NCBI GenBank assembly: GCA_026419775.2
Contig: JAOPGA020001024.1
Span: 1 to 64,000 of the forward strand
DNA: 64,000 nt
Origin: Acrasis kona
Taxonomy: Eukaryota > Heterolobosea > Eutetramitea > Acrasida > Acrasidae
Reading direction: 5' to 3'
Part shown: positions 20,949 through 33,733 of the stretch, piece after piece
Numbering within the stretch: position 1 is the stretch's first letter
Layout of the letters: each line of letters opens with the position of its first letter
Notes under the pieces: generated by a model
Told to the model about the DNA's origin: nothing
Database searches by the model: none
The model's input: the letters and a program-made list of their open reading frames with translations, nothing else
Program-made: the position numbers and the translations under genes

Positions 20949-21972
20949 CTACACCATGCCATATTGATTTGTAGAATCAAGAGTTAGGTCTCTATACTGC
21001 TCTTCACTAATTTTTCCAGGCATGACCCTGCTCTGGCTAAAGCAGCACCAGCACAAATTTATTCCACATAATGCACCATATGACCTTGATATCATATATG
21101 ATCTGATGCAAGGATCATCATTATCCTTTACAAGTCTTGCATTGGTTATGTGAGTGTTGTGCACTTGACATTGATGAATAATCAAATCTAGCACACGGTA
21201 CACATCACGCACCATCAGAAACCCGGTACTACCCGCATACGCAACAACAGAAAACGGAAGGGCATGAGTATCGATTTTATAACCAAAATACACACTACCA
21301 ACACTAGAATTGTCAACTGCATTATTGTGCAATGTAAATAATATTTCACCCATTTCTTTATATTTCCATGATGTGATGAATTGGTCGTATTTGCCGTTCC
21401 CAAACAACCGCCTCCTGAGATTTTCAATATGTTTGTTGCCGACAACAATTATTGCCCTTTTATTAGTCAAAACATAGCTTGTTGTTATTTTTTTATACAA
21501 CAATTTGTAGAAAAGTATATAGGAGCAGACAAACACGTAGAACAAAAGTAAAATCTGAAACACAAGTTGGCTCAGGGTTGATTTTATGGAGTAGAATTCA
21601 TCACTTTCACTCAATGACCGCGAAATGTACACAATTTGGAACGATTAATAATATCGTAAAAAGTAGAAATCCTACAATAAACATGACCACAACATTCTTT
21701 GTATATGAAAATGCCGGTCTCTGGTAAAATAAAATCCTCTCATTATCTTTAATTGTAATTCCAATTGACTCTGCGTCTATGATATCCTCTTCGTGGTCTG
21801 CTTCGTCTTCTTCGATAATTCTTGGTGTGTAGAATATATCCTGTCGCTGTCCAAAGTTCTGTGGGAGACTCGGTGTTTGAGCTGGGTACCTATCGCTATC
21901 GTCATCCTTCCTCAAGTTTCTGATTAGAGACGGTATGTTCAGTTCAAACTTTGGGAACTGTATTGAAAACAT
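20949..21972 (-). CDS. Membrane protein with bacterial-PH-like domain
   Basis: Two frames: 21972-21607 and 21632-20949. The N-terminal 90 residues are soluble and acidic, then comes a hydrophobic helix (VVVMFIVGFLLFTILLIV). After the junction there is a second helix (ILLLFYVFVCSYILFY), then SYVLTNKRAIIVV, the start of a DUF304/bPH2-type domain. The frames can be joined by a 76-nt intron (GTACAT..TTTCAG, about 21637-21562), which gives a tight membrane hairpin. A single +1 shift at about 21636 would keep a 25-residue Ser-rich loop instead. I cannot choose between these. Function unknown. The ATG is immediately preceded by TTTGTA. Confidence 0.55.
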
Positions 21973-22180
21973 TACAAATTAGATTGTTCTATTATAAAAC
22001 GAATTTGTAAAAGAAGACTATTCATGCCAACCTCTGTATTGAATTGTTGAGTTCGACATTTAGATCTTAATCTTTTCAGTTAGGATTTTTGAATACAAAG
22101 TTTTAAGAAAAGCTGTATATAGGTGTTTACTTTTAAGAATTTCAAATCAAAATAACAAAAAAGGTGTTGCAATACTTTTT

Positions 22181-23076
22181 TTACAACATTGATCTTATCA
22201 CAGTTTGAACTCCCTTCCAAGACTCTCCTGGTCCCAAGTTCTGCCAGTTAGAAACACTTCCCGCTTCAATGCAAAGCATTTTCTTCCAACCATCCTCAGG
22301 TCCAAAATCTCCCATGTTCTTCGCAGCATTCTCCCAAGGGTTCCACACCACAACATCATTCAAATTATCTCTTTGTACATCAACAGTACAATCTTCATCT
22401 ACTATTTGTGTCGGTCCAGAGGGAGATTTATACACTCTGTCCGTTTCATTTGATATCTTTACATCTTTCTCAGTTTCTTCAAAATTTGCAGCGTCGCGTT
22501 TCTTGTCAACGTATTGGGCACCGTTTAGACCTCTAACGCTGACAGTTGAAATGTTATTAACGGCGAAGTAGGTATGGAACAAAAAGTTAAAATCAAAAGG
22601 TTCTTTGTCCTTGTTTTGCACTTCCATACTTGTGACAAACGAGTTGGCTTTGAGGTCAATCTAAAAACATTAATCTTCTTAAATGTCAAATAGCATACGG
22701 TGTAAACGAGATTAAATGCATACGGCCATAATTTGTGGGCATCTTGTGATATAAGATCATTAGATAACTCGAGTTTGACCTGTGTAGACTCAGAATCTGC
22801 CTTGTGGCTCAAAAGTCTCCAAGTTGAAGTGCGCGCGAAACCATGCTGGGGTAATTCTTTTGTTGGTCCTGCATTAGATTTGCCAAACACGGGGAAGACT
22901 AGAGGAATACCTCCTCTGACAGCCTTTGAGCCGTCAAGTGCGGCCTTTGAGGATAAGAATAATCTTTCTCTGCCTGATACCCAAGATATGATTGTTGCTC
23001 CGTAAAGCAATACTTTTAGGGTGTCACCACATTGGTGGGTAAGGGTAACAGCGGTTGAGTCTTCACTGATCGACAT
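22181..23076 (-). CDS. Hexose-6-phosphate mutarotase (glucose-6-phosphate 1-epimerase)
   Basis: Exons 23076-22699 and 22660-22181, with a 38-nt intron GTATGC..TTTTAG that joins NLVYT to IDLKANS in frame. The protein has about 285 residues. Family marks are GATIISWVSG near the N-terminus, GGIPLVFPVFG, the His of LPQHGFARTSTW, FHTYFAVNNIS with the second His, and the C-terminal Glu in LCIEAGSVS, followed by LGPGESW. These residues line the active site of YeaD/YMR099C-type epimerases, which interconvert the alpha and beta anomers of glucose-6-phosphate and related sugars. Single-copy housekeeping gene by appearance. Confidence 0.92.
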
Positions 23077-23168
23077 TTATAATTATTGTAAAAAAAGATT
23101 TTTCGCATTTGATCCTGAATAGGTACGTGTATATCTTCCAGGTGCATAATAATAAATTGTATTATTAA

Positions 23169-23266
23169 GCGTTTATGGCCGAGTGGTTATCAATCTCATC
23201 CATATAAGGCGGCAGACTCGAAATCTGCTGGGGAAACCCGCGCAGGTTCAAACCCTGCTGAACGCG
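23169..23266 (+). tRNA. tRNA-Ser(CGA) with 27-nt D-loop
   Basis: A complete class II cloverleaf can be drawn. The acceptor is GCGTTTA/TGAACGC with discriminator G. The D-stem is GCC/GGC. The anticodon stem is GCAGA/TCTGC with loop CTCGAAA, giving anticodon CGA. The variable arm is TGGGGAAACCCGC. The T-arm is GCAGG/CCTGC with loop TTCAAAC. A T5 run at about 23272 is a normal Pol III terminator. The odd part is the D-loop. The usual GAGTGGTTAA is interrupted after GTGGTTA by about 16-17 extra bases (about 23190-23205), so the loop is 27 nt instead of about 10. There is no intron at 37/38. The extra bases may be an intron at a non-standard site. Confidence 0.85.
23190..23205 (+). other. Candidate non-canonical D-loop intron or loop expansion in tRNA-Ser
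   Basis: TCAATCTCATCCATAT separates GTGGTTA from AAGGCG. Removing it restores the standard eukaryotic Ser D-loop. The exact ends are ambiguous by one or two bases. Confidence 0.5.
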
Positions 23267-23497
23267 ATGTCTTTTTGATGGATCTTGCGAGTTTTAATTT
23301 TTCTAGTCATCCATCTATTGAAGAAAACTGACCGAGAACCATCAAAATGTCAAGTTGTCACGGCATTGATTGTATTGTGCAGTACAGTTCAAGCATTTTT
23401 GCCTTTCCCACATTATTAACGCTTTAGCCAAATACAATTTTAGGACCTCCAAAAATAGTTTTTGTAACCCTCAACCGCGTTATATTGTGCATGGGCA

Positions 23498-26400
23498 ATG
23501 GAGAGCAGAATACCTCAAGGCTATAAGCCTATCACAAAATATCATAACGAGAAGCAGGTGAGCATTTCGCTCAAACATCAAGGTGCAGCGAAGCAACCTC
23601 CCAGAATTACTACATTCTTAAATACGCAGTTTCAAACATCATCTTCAAGCACATTACTTGTGCCGTGCGTAGATGCAGAGACGAAAACAAAAAAGTGTTT
23701 GATTAAAATTACAAAGCAGGAATACCCAGTCGCTTCTGAATTAGAAAGAATAAACTGCGACTATGACCTAACACAACTACTTTTGCAAAGCACGACGCTT
23801 CCATACAACACTAAAAATTACATTTTGCCCTGCTTAGAGCGAGTTCGGGTTGGATTGAGCATCGCGCTTGTCAAGGATTACTTTTCTGTACAAACCCTGT
23901 ATAATTACGTGCACAGCATGCCAAACAAACAATTATCGCTTGAAGAATTTTTCGACCTGTCCATTCAACTTTGTCAAGTCTTCTCAAACGTAATTCGATC
24001 TTGACATTTTTACTGACGACATTTTAGATTCATCAAGAAAGAGTATTACATTTGGACATTAAGCCACACAGCATATTAATCGACCCCACGTCAAAACACT
24101 TCAAAATCATGGAATTTTCAAAAGCAAAGATTTTGTCCTACAAGGACTCTGCCATACCATTCGAACAACACATCAAAGCATTGGGTCAAGATTCTTCCTA
24201 CAGCTACACACCGCCGGAACAAACCGGAAGGTTAATACAAGCTCGCGTGGACCATCGAAGCGACATTTATTCATTAGGAGCCACATTTTATTTTTTATTG
24301 ACGGGAAGAGCTCCCTTCGAGTTTTCTTCCACTTCGGAACTGGTCCACGCTCAACTCACCAAACATCCTCCCGCCCTCGACAAGATTCACATTTCACACA
24401 ACGATGTGTCCATCACCGTACCCAAAGAGTTATCGTTAATCATTCGCAAAATGATGGCCAAGTCACTTCACAACCGTTACAAGAGCTTACAAAGCGTCTC
24501 GCTCGATTTGGAATCGCTCAAGAAAAAATGTTCCGATCCCGAATTACTTTCGTCGCCCGATCGTGAATTTTGGAAACCCGGTCTCAACGACACCAATCAC
24601 TTGTTTTCCATTTCCAACGACATTTTGGATCGAGACGAACCAATGACGCATTTACAAAATGCATTGGACCAAGTAAGTTCGTCCGGCAAACCTCACATGG
24701 TATTTCTAAGTGGTCCGTGCGGGGTTGGCAAAAGCGCTCTGGTCAACCAAGAGTTGAAAAAAAAGAGACCCAACGTACAAGCGCTGTACGTGACCGGTAA
24801 ATACAACATGATTAGCGACGGAACCGTACCCTACGGAGCGATCGTCGGTGCGGTCAACCTGCTGATCAATAAGGTCATGAAGCAGGGCGTAACGGTTCTG
24901 AGCGAAGTCAAAATCAAATTGAGAGAAGCGCTCGACAACAATGCATCCACGCTCGTAGAGTTAATCCCAATGGTCGAGTTGTTGATGGGACGTATCAAGG
25001 GCGTACATAACCATCGAAGAAGCAGAGGTAGCGCACAGGGAGAACGCCCTGGACATTCTAGCAGCGACCGACTAAGTCACCAAATGAATCCATACGAAGG
25101 CATGAATCGACTCTGTGATGCCTTGATGTGTTTTTTTAAGGTCATGTGCTCCACGATGACCACCACCAGCAATCACATCAACAGTCCACAATCCACTTGT
25201 TCGTCCAAAACTTCATTCGAAAGCAACCAACAAGGAACAGTGTTGGTTCTGTTTCTAGATGATCTACAATGGGCAGATCACAATTCCTTGTTATTGATCG
25301 AAAGAATGGTCAAAGAAGCACCCGATGCTCACGTCAAGTTATTGTTCATCGGTAGTTATCGTAACGAAAATGACAATCATCAAACATTACCCAACGATCA
25401 CGCTCTGACTCAAATGTTGAATCGATTGAGCAAGAGCGCGATCGTTGTGGATGATTCGTTGACGAGCGTAAGTAGTGCACAGGCGGCTCAGAAACTAGTT
25501 GCTTCTGATTTGAAAGCCTTTTCGAGCAGACCACAAGTGACTGTTGCTGGTTATAGACCCACTCCATTTACGTGCCTAACTCAATTACAAATTTCTCCAT
25601 TGGGTCAAAATTACATTCGATTGATGGTTTCGTCCACATTATCAAGATTATCGAATCATGAAATTCCGTTGGAAGATGTATACGAATTGGCAGATTGCAT
25701 TCATTCGATCGCTCGCGGCATTCCATTATTCGTTAGAGAATTACTTTTACATTACTATCAATTGCAATTGATCCAATTCGATTCGGAACAATTCATATGG
25801 AAATGGGACATGGAAGGCATCAAAAAGATTCATTTCGACAACATGATCGATCTGGTCAAACAAATGTTGATTCGATTCGATTCGTCATCTTTCGAAATGA
25901 CATTGCCCGACTCGACATTTCCAAATTCACCGTCGAGTTCAAAAATGACTTGTTCGAGCATCTTATCGCACGCTAGTGTGTTTGGAGCTAGATTCTCCAT
26001 CAACATGTTATCCATGTTACTCAAAAAACCAACTCAAGAAATACGACCCATCATACTGAGAGCAAAACGCGATGGATGGATTCAAGAAATTGAAAATGGA
26101 AATGTAATTTCGAACGTGCATTTGGCATTCGAAACCAATCATACCACCACCAATTCGGCTGCAGTTTATTCCGACGAGTTGTATACGTGGGTACATGATC
26201 AATTACAAGAGGCTTGTTATTCGTTATTATCGCCACAAGAACGCATCGATGCTCATTATCAAATTGGTCGATTGTTGTTATCAGAAGCACGTCAACCGAC
26301 CAACAGAAGAACGAGCATGGGATCCTCTGCGGGTTCGAACGGAGGAAGTAGTAATGGAAGCGGTAGTGGTAGTTTTTCGGGAATGAACGCCATGATGGCT

Positions 26401-29400
26401 CGTAGAAGAGCCAGCACCACTTCGATTGCAAGTAATCAATCCTCTAATCGATCTCCATCCTTTAGCGTTAGTTTACCTCAACAATTAATCAACATGCACA
26501 TAAGTCCACCTTCTACTCCTAGTGATTACATTGAGTTTTCTACAACGACTGCTGCTGCTACTACCAATACTACTACTACTGGTGGTGGCAGTAATCCCAT
26601 TTCGCCTTCTAATCATCCCGTTCATCAACATCATCATCATGCACATACTCATAGTCACGTTCATGGCGATCGAAGCAATAGTTTGAACTCACAAGATTAT
26701 CCATCGTCATCATCGTACGGCAATACCACACATTTCGATGAATCCTTCATTTTCGAAATTATACATCATTTGAACATTGGAACACAATTTGACGAATCCG
26801 ATCTGAAGGGAAGTAAAATTTACATGGAGAATGTGGAATTGAACGTGATGGCTACCAAAAAGGCATTAGAGATTTCGAGCACTACCATCGCTACTTGTTA
26901 CGGTAAGAGAGCGCACGACATGTTGGCCACATTTACGTTGGATCATTTGCCGAGCGTCATTGACGAATACAATACCGAAGATGCCAAACAAAGTTTTTTG
27001 GATTTGCGTTACGAAAGTTACATTGTACAAATCAAAGCTCTCTTGTTCGATCAACAATATACAAATGCAATCGAATTGGCCAATCAGGTCGAATGCATGA
27101 TCACGGAATTACAAAATCGATTCAATTCGTCTCATCACGATCAAGATGATTTTACGAATCGAGTCAAGATGGATCACTTGAGTGGTAAATTGCTCCAATG
27201 TCAACATTTCAAGATTCAAATTTACTATGCCATGAATGATAAAAAATCTTTACATTTCACAATGGTCCAAATGTTGAAAAAGAATTCGGAATGGACCAGA
27301 GGAATGCCATTGGAGAACATAACGGAGCAACAAAAGAATGATTGGTTGCGTCAACGCATCAAAGCGATCGATCCGTTACTAAGCAAACACATTGATTCCA
27401 TACGCGATTTACCCAGAGTAAAGAGCAGCGTGATTTGGCACTTGATGAGTTGTTTGGTAGATGGTTACATTGGATTGATCGTAGAGGCACATCACCTCTA
27501 TCACATGGTTCCTATACTCATTGGCGAATTGATACTCACGGAGGGCGTTTGTGAGTGGGCGGTGAGAGGTGGATTAGGTTGTTTCGGATACGCCTACGCA
27601 ACTGCGATCGGCACCATTGATTTCGTGCCTTATAAATTAGCGAGATCAGCCGTCGAGTTATCGACTGGTGCTGGAAATATGTATCGATACTCCACCAGTC
27701 ATGATCGAAGTAATTCTCATTATTGGTTAGCTCTCTTTTCGTGCGTACGATTGAATTGTCAGGATCAGGGCAGAATGTTCGAATCGGTGTTCATGAGCGC
27801 CATGAAATCTGGCGATGCAGTCTTTGGTAGTTTCTCTGGCATTCACTTGGTGTATACCGCTCGTATGTTGGGCGTCAATTTGAACGAATTGATGATTTTG
27901 TACAATAAAGCTTGCGAACACATGTTGAGCAATCACATGGGCGTTTACTATTTGAATTTCATGTATTGCTTGTTACAAGAAATACAAGCCATGAGAGGAG
28001 AGAGTGATGAATTTAGTATCGAGAATTTTACGGTCGACATGAACGTCATCATGGGTCATCCTTATTTATATTTTAATTATTTGTTCTCGAATAGTTTGTT
28101 TTATTATTTTACTGGCGATTACAAAAAATCGCTCGATTTTGTGAGACAAGCCAATGATTATCGACCACAGGCTCGTTACATTTTATGCGAATTTTTCGTA
28201 CCCGTCATGAGGATCGTCATCATTGCTTCCTTGTTGGATGGTTACAAAAATAATACGACGAGCGGTGCACCTTTGCATCACGTCAATACCGTAGATGACC
28301 ATATTAAATTATATGGAGCCTATCATGCCAGGTCATACAGTAGCGTTAGCAGCGTGAGTAGTTTGGGAAGCGTCGGTAGCATCGACATGAGCACTCCATC
28401 GTCCTCCACTTCGATTCATTCGAGCGGCATGAGCGACGGCGGAAGTAATTTTTATAACAATAGCAATAATACGCCATCTACCGTCGATTCTCTACTCGCC
28501 GAACTACACGAGTGTCACAAGGAGGTTTTGTTTTTGACTCAATCGCTCGATAGTTGGTACCAAGCACCAAGTATGTTGGTAGAAGCAGAAATCATGGCTC
28601 AATCAGAGCACAACAAGATGGAGAAGGTAATTCGAATGTTTAATCAGTGCATACAATATTCGAGAGAGGTCAATTTCCCATTAATAGAGGCCTTGGCTTC
28701 CACGAGATTAGTTGCCTATGTAGATAGTCTACACACCGATAGCGTTCTAGTGAGCGAATACGCATTAGATGCAGTTGCTTTGTGGGACGATATGGGATAC
28801 TTGGGCATGGTGAATCGATTGTCCGATAAATACGTCAATGCCATCAAACACAGAGATCACGGTCGCAGGAGAATGGATCGAATGGAATCTAGCTACAATG
28901 CCTCTTTGCAACGAAGAATAAGCCAATCGGGAGGTAGTTTGTCCTTTTATGCAAACGAAAGCATCAACAACAACTCTGATTCCAATTCTGCATTGAGAGC
29001 TGTTAAAGCAATGAGCAATGATTCTGATGAATTGGATTTATCAAAGTTATTTAGAAGCATGTTGCCGGTGATTTTGGAGAGCAGTAGTGCCGAACGTTGT
29101 TGTTTGGTCCTCAAGAGTAACATTTCGAATCATGGTCAGCATCAAGGAAGCGTTGGTGGTGGTGGTGGTGTAGATCTGGATCGAGAAGTACTGATTATTC
29201 GTTTGTTGCGGAGAGCAGCGTGGAGAGTTTATCATGTGCATCGAACGTGGTAGTGGTGCCAAACTCTTCCTCTACATCTAACTCCTCTGCGACCACTTCT
29301 ACATCAATCAATGGAGTAGAAAACAAGAACATTGCATTGGGCGAATGTAGCGACTTGATGTGCACGAGCATCATCAACAGAGTATTGCGCACAAAGAGAA

Positions 29401-30734
29401 GCGTGATTGTAGATCACGCTAATGCTCAAAATGATTATCAATCGGTGCCATACATCAAAAAGAACGCAATCAAATCAATCATGTGCTGTCCCATCATGAT
29501 TACTCAAGAAGAGAAATCTCATGTCATGGGCGTCGTTTATTTGGAAAATAACAAAGTACAGGGCATATTCACCGAACATCGAAATGTGATTTTGAAGACC
29601 ATCATCGACAGTAGTATCGAAAACGCTCAGATTTTTACTTCGCTCAATAGCGCTTATGCTCGTTTCTTGCCGAGAAAGTTTTTGTCGTTATTGGGAAAGA
29701 CATCAGTGACGAATGTATCGGCTGGGGATGCAGTGGAACGTACCATGAGCGTGTTATTTAGTGACATTAGAAATTTCACTTCCATTACGGAGAGCATGAG
29801 CGCGAGTAATAGTTTCTTGTTCGTGAATCAGTTCTTGAATCACATTGCTCCACAAATTGATCGCAATGATGGTTTTATAGATAAGTTCATAGGCGATGCC
29901 GTGATGGCCATATTCGCTGGCACCGTAACCTCTGCGCTACAGAGCGCCATTGGTATGATTAGCGCATTAAAAGAGTTCAATAAGGATAGAGACCATAGTA
30001 TGGTTGCAAATAGCAAAGAGGACATGTTTATGGGCAAAGTGAGCATAGGCGTAGGTATACACTATGGTAAACTGATGATTGGGACCATTGGTTACAAAGC
30101 ACGTCTCGATGCAACGGTGATTAGTGACACCGTAAACATTGCAAATCGACTAGAGGGGCTCACCAAGATTTTGGGAGTCGAAATCATCATTAGTCAGAGC
30201 GTTATTGAGCAGTATGAAAGGGAGAGTTGTGAAGGTGAAGTGTTGTTGGCGAGTCCCACGGAGGCCAGTCCCCTATATGCAAACAATTATGTAAATTTCA
30301 TTAAAAGTCGTCGTTTGGGTGTTTTTGTTTTAAAGGGTATGGATCCGCTAGTGTTGTATCAAATCTATGATGATGCTTGGTATGGCAGTGATTATGATTT
30401 GCGTGTCTTTGAAGAAAAGAACGATAAATTCAAACAAGCTGTCGAAGGGTTTAATGATAAAAATAATATGAAGAGGAATAGGGAGGTGTTTAAGAATTTG
30501 GCAAATGAATATCCTAACGATAAATTAATTGCATTGTATGCGACTGCTTGTGATATTTATTCTAATAGTCATTTGCCGGATAGTTGGCAAGGAGAGATTA
30601 GAATTGATAAGGACGGCAACGTGGCACCGTTTGGTGGATTGATTGTAAAGAACAATGATTATAATAGAAGAAGGAGTAGGTTTAGTAGCAGTAATTTGGA
30701 AGATTTTACTTTTGATGATAAATTGTTTCAATAA
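23498..30734 (+). CDS. Giant Ser/Thr kinase-like / AAA ATPase / GAF / class III nucleotidyl cyclase fusion; 1-base frame break at about 29203
   Basis: Exon 1 is 23498-23989, the 38-nt intron is 23990-24027, and exon 2 runs on from 24028. About 2,400 residues. The kinase-like domain (about 60-370) has LIKITK, the catalytic loop HLDIKPHSIL, no DFG (MEFSKA instead) and YTPPEQTGR. The ATPase (about 390-700) has Walker A GPCGVGKSAL and Walker B VLFLDDLQWAD. A long helical/TPR-like region with Ser/Gly/His-rich inserts follows. The GAF domain is near 1715-1880. The cyclase domain has metal Asp residues in FSDIRNFT and FIGDAVMAIF, Lys in DKFIGD (adenine-type), and NIANRLE. The frame changes near the T run at 29202-29204, where one missing T would reconnect the GAF domain. 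The layout is like bacterial multi-sensor kinases. Probably makes cAMP. Confidence 0.88.
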
Positions 30735-30804
30735 AATAATAATTATTTGTATTCTTCTTGTTTGTTTGGTTGATTGAATATTGTTGTAAACCTTGTCAAC
30801 TAAG

Positions 30805-33541
30805 ATGAAGAACTTCGACGACTCCGAATCTGAAAAAGAAGAGTCTGAAGACGAGGAGGATCTACCCGAAGGATGTAAGATTAAAGAAGTAAATGGCGTG
30901 TGGACATTATATCAAAAGATTGTTCGCAAGGAGAATCCAAAGCAACCTGTTGTATTGTCCCACACCGACAAATCACCATTTATCAAAGTTGAAGATAACA
31001 CATGTTCGACCGGAAAATTTGGTTACACAATGATAAGGGCAACCCATGCAATGGAGGAGGGGTCGTATTACTTTGAAGTTAAAATTCAACAAGGAGAACC
31101 ACAGTTTCATGATGCATCCAGTAAGTCATCTGGTCTCGGCTCTTATTTCGCACCAAAGCGGAACCTCCGCAACAAGAAGAAAATCAACTCTTCCGATTAT
31201 GACCCTCATGTTCGGGTTGGTTGGTGTTTGGATAAATCTGAAATCAAAGCCCCAGTAGGATTCGACAAATTTAGTTTTTCATACCGAGATGTTAAGGGAG
31301 AGGCTGTTCATGACAGCAAGACCAAACCTTATGGCGAACCATATGGTAACTAACATTACTTGTCAATAACTAATACTTTTTATAGATGCTCATGATGTCA
31401 TTGGGTGTTACATGTTCATACCAAAAAGAACTGGACCTAAGCCAGAACCGCTACAACGACGTGAAGAAGTTAAGGAGACTACATTCAGTGGTGTCATTAT
31501 ATCTGAAGTCGAAGTAGAAGAAATTTGTGATGAAGCAGAGGTCCGCTTCTTCAAGAATGGAGTTGACCAAGGCGTCGCCTTCACAACATTAGTTCGTGGA
31601 AGATACTACCCTGCAGTGAGTCTATACATGGGAGCGTCAGTTACTTGTAACTTTGGACCACACTTTAAATACACACCAAAGATCACTTCCAAGGATGGAT
31701 CTCAAGTAGTCATCCACCCGATGTCAGCTTTGGAAAATAATGGAGCCGCATCATTCAGAAACAAGGATCGCCTAAAGAAGAATTCATCAAACGCACAAGC
31801 CTCACTTAGAGCAGCCGTACAAAAGGCAAGCACACCATTCAAGAAAAGAAACGAACCCATCTCACAACCAGTCGAAAAGAACATTGAAAAAAAGACTTCT
31901 TCCGCACCAGTTCGCACGCCGTCACCAGCTCCACCTACATTAGAAAAGGAACCTTCCAATAACAATGAGGACTCAGTACCTGTCCAAAATACAAGACAAG
32001 ATCAAAACAACAAGAGTCTAGAGCCGCCCAAAAAGAGAAGAAAAAAAGAAGACGTTCCGATCCCTGAACCAGTTTCAATTACAGAAGAAGCCATTCGTAA
32101 CGCAAAGATTGCAGCGACCAAACACAAACTCAAAAAAACAACAAAGTTAACTACGATCCCACCCGAAAAACCACCACTTGCATCTCAAGCAGGAATACCT
32201 TTAAAGAAGAAAAAGATCAAAAAGAACGAGGACTTGATGCAAATAGATGATGAAACCGAAAATGACACTTCGACAGCTTCTACGAATAACGACATGGATA
32301 GTACACCTACTCAAACACCAATACAAGACATTCAAATTGATGCAAAGTTCACTCCTAACCATCAACAACATCAACAACAATCACAATCCATTTCACAACC
32401 ACCACCACCATCGACACCGATTCCAAATCAGCAACCACCACAACCAACAATTCAACAATCTTATTCTCCGGTTACTAATAATAACATTAGTCAACCATCA
32501 CCCACTACACAAACCAATCAAAACAATCATCGCACATCACAACAAGTCACACAAAACAATCAAAATCAACAACAATCAAGATCATCATCATCCGATCATC
32601 CACATTCATTCGCACAACCTTCTCAACCTCCTCAACGAAACTCACACATTAACAATTCTGGTTCCACTCACTCATTCGAAACATCGCCACCAAGTCAACC
32701 ATCACATTTACATTCCACCAATCAACACCAACAACAATCACCAACGACACCAATGAATCAACAATCGAATCGTTTCGAAAATCAAAAGTTCAATCAAGAT
32801 CAAAATCGTTCTTATGATCAATCATCACAGTCACGTCACATACAGTCAACTCCACAGCCTTTACAATCAACTCCATACCAACAATCTAGATCATCATCAT
32901 CATCATCCGATTCATGGGTTGACCAACATCAAAATCAACATTTAAAAGAAGACGTACAATACTCTAATAATCACCAACACTTCCATCAACAACAAAGATC
33001 AGATGATCCATCCATTCGATCCAATCAAAATCAAAATCAACAACAAGTTTTGGACACACAAAAGTATGAAAGAGAAAAAAGAGATCGAGAGATGAAACAA
33101 ATGATGGAACAACGCGAAAGAGAATTATTGAGAGAACAACAACAACAACGAGAGAGAGAATTAAGAGAACGAGAGTTGATTATTGCACGAGAACAACAAC
33201 AACAACAACAGTTATATCAACAACAATCACAACAATCACAAAATCCATCACATAGAAATGTTTTTGATAGAAGTTATGATAATGTATCTTCTTTTAATCA
33301 ACAACAACAACAACAACATTCGTATGGTTGGTCCCCCATGCAACAACAGCAACAGCAACAACAACAACATTCAATGGTGTTACCTTCTTTTAAGAGCTTA
33401 CAATTTGGAGAACCACCTGCTCAAGATGCTATGGCTATATTGAATGATATAACAGGAAAACCAAATAATAATAATAATAACACACAAAGTAATAATTCAT
33501 CATTTACGCCTTCTGATAGATATTTGCATCATAATAGATAA
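30805..33541 (+). CDS. ASH2: ASH2-like SPRY protein of H3K4 methyltransferase complex with Gln-rich tail
   Basis: Exons 30805-31345 and 31386-33541, with a 40-nt intron GTAACT..TTATAG that joins PYG to DAHDVIGCYM. About 898 residues. Residues about 40-300 are the ASH2L SPRY domain: LSHTDKSPFIKV, GYTMIRATHAMEEGSYYFEV, VRVGWCLDKSEIKAPVGFDKFSFSYR, DVIGCYMFIP, VRFFKNGVDQGVAF, and ending YYPAVSLYMGASVTCNFGP. The PHD/winged-helix part of animal ASH2L is absent. After residue 330 come Lys-rich stretches and then about 450 residues dominated by Gln, Asn, Ser and Pro with CAA microsatellites, ending in a charged helix and polyN. ASH2 binds RBBP5 to activate SET1/MLL methylases. TTGTAAACC lies about 20 bp before the ATG. 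Confidence 0.88.
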
Positions 33542-33733
33542 ATAAAATTAATTTGTACATTGAGTTGTTTTTTGTTGATTTATTCATTTGTTATGGTTAC
33601 TAAGGTTTAGATGGTCTTGTCAGATTAAAAACACCCTTATGCGTCTCCTTCAGTTTTTTTATATAGATACTTATTCTCTAGCACGACAGTCAAGAATATG
33701 CTTCAGGTTATAGATAAAGTATTAAAACTCAAT

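Noticed and set aside
29117-29139. 23-nt GT-AG segment as an intron in the cyclase gene
   Set aside because: The phase is right, but the following frame reads a run of five Trp from the GGT repeat, which is not protein-like.
32380-33400. CAA/CAG microsatellites as an independent repeat element
   Set aside because: They encode the Gln-rich tail of ASH2 in frame and need no separate explanation.
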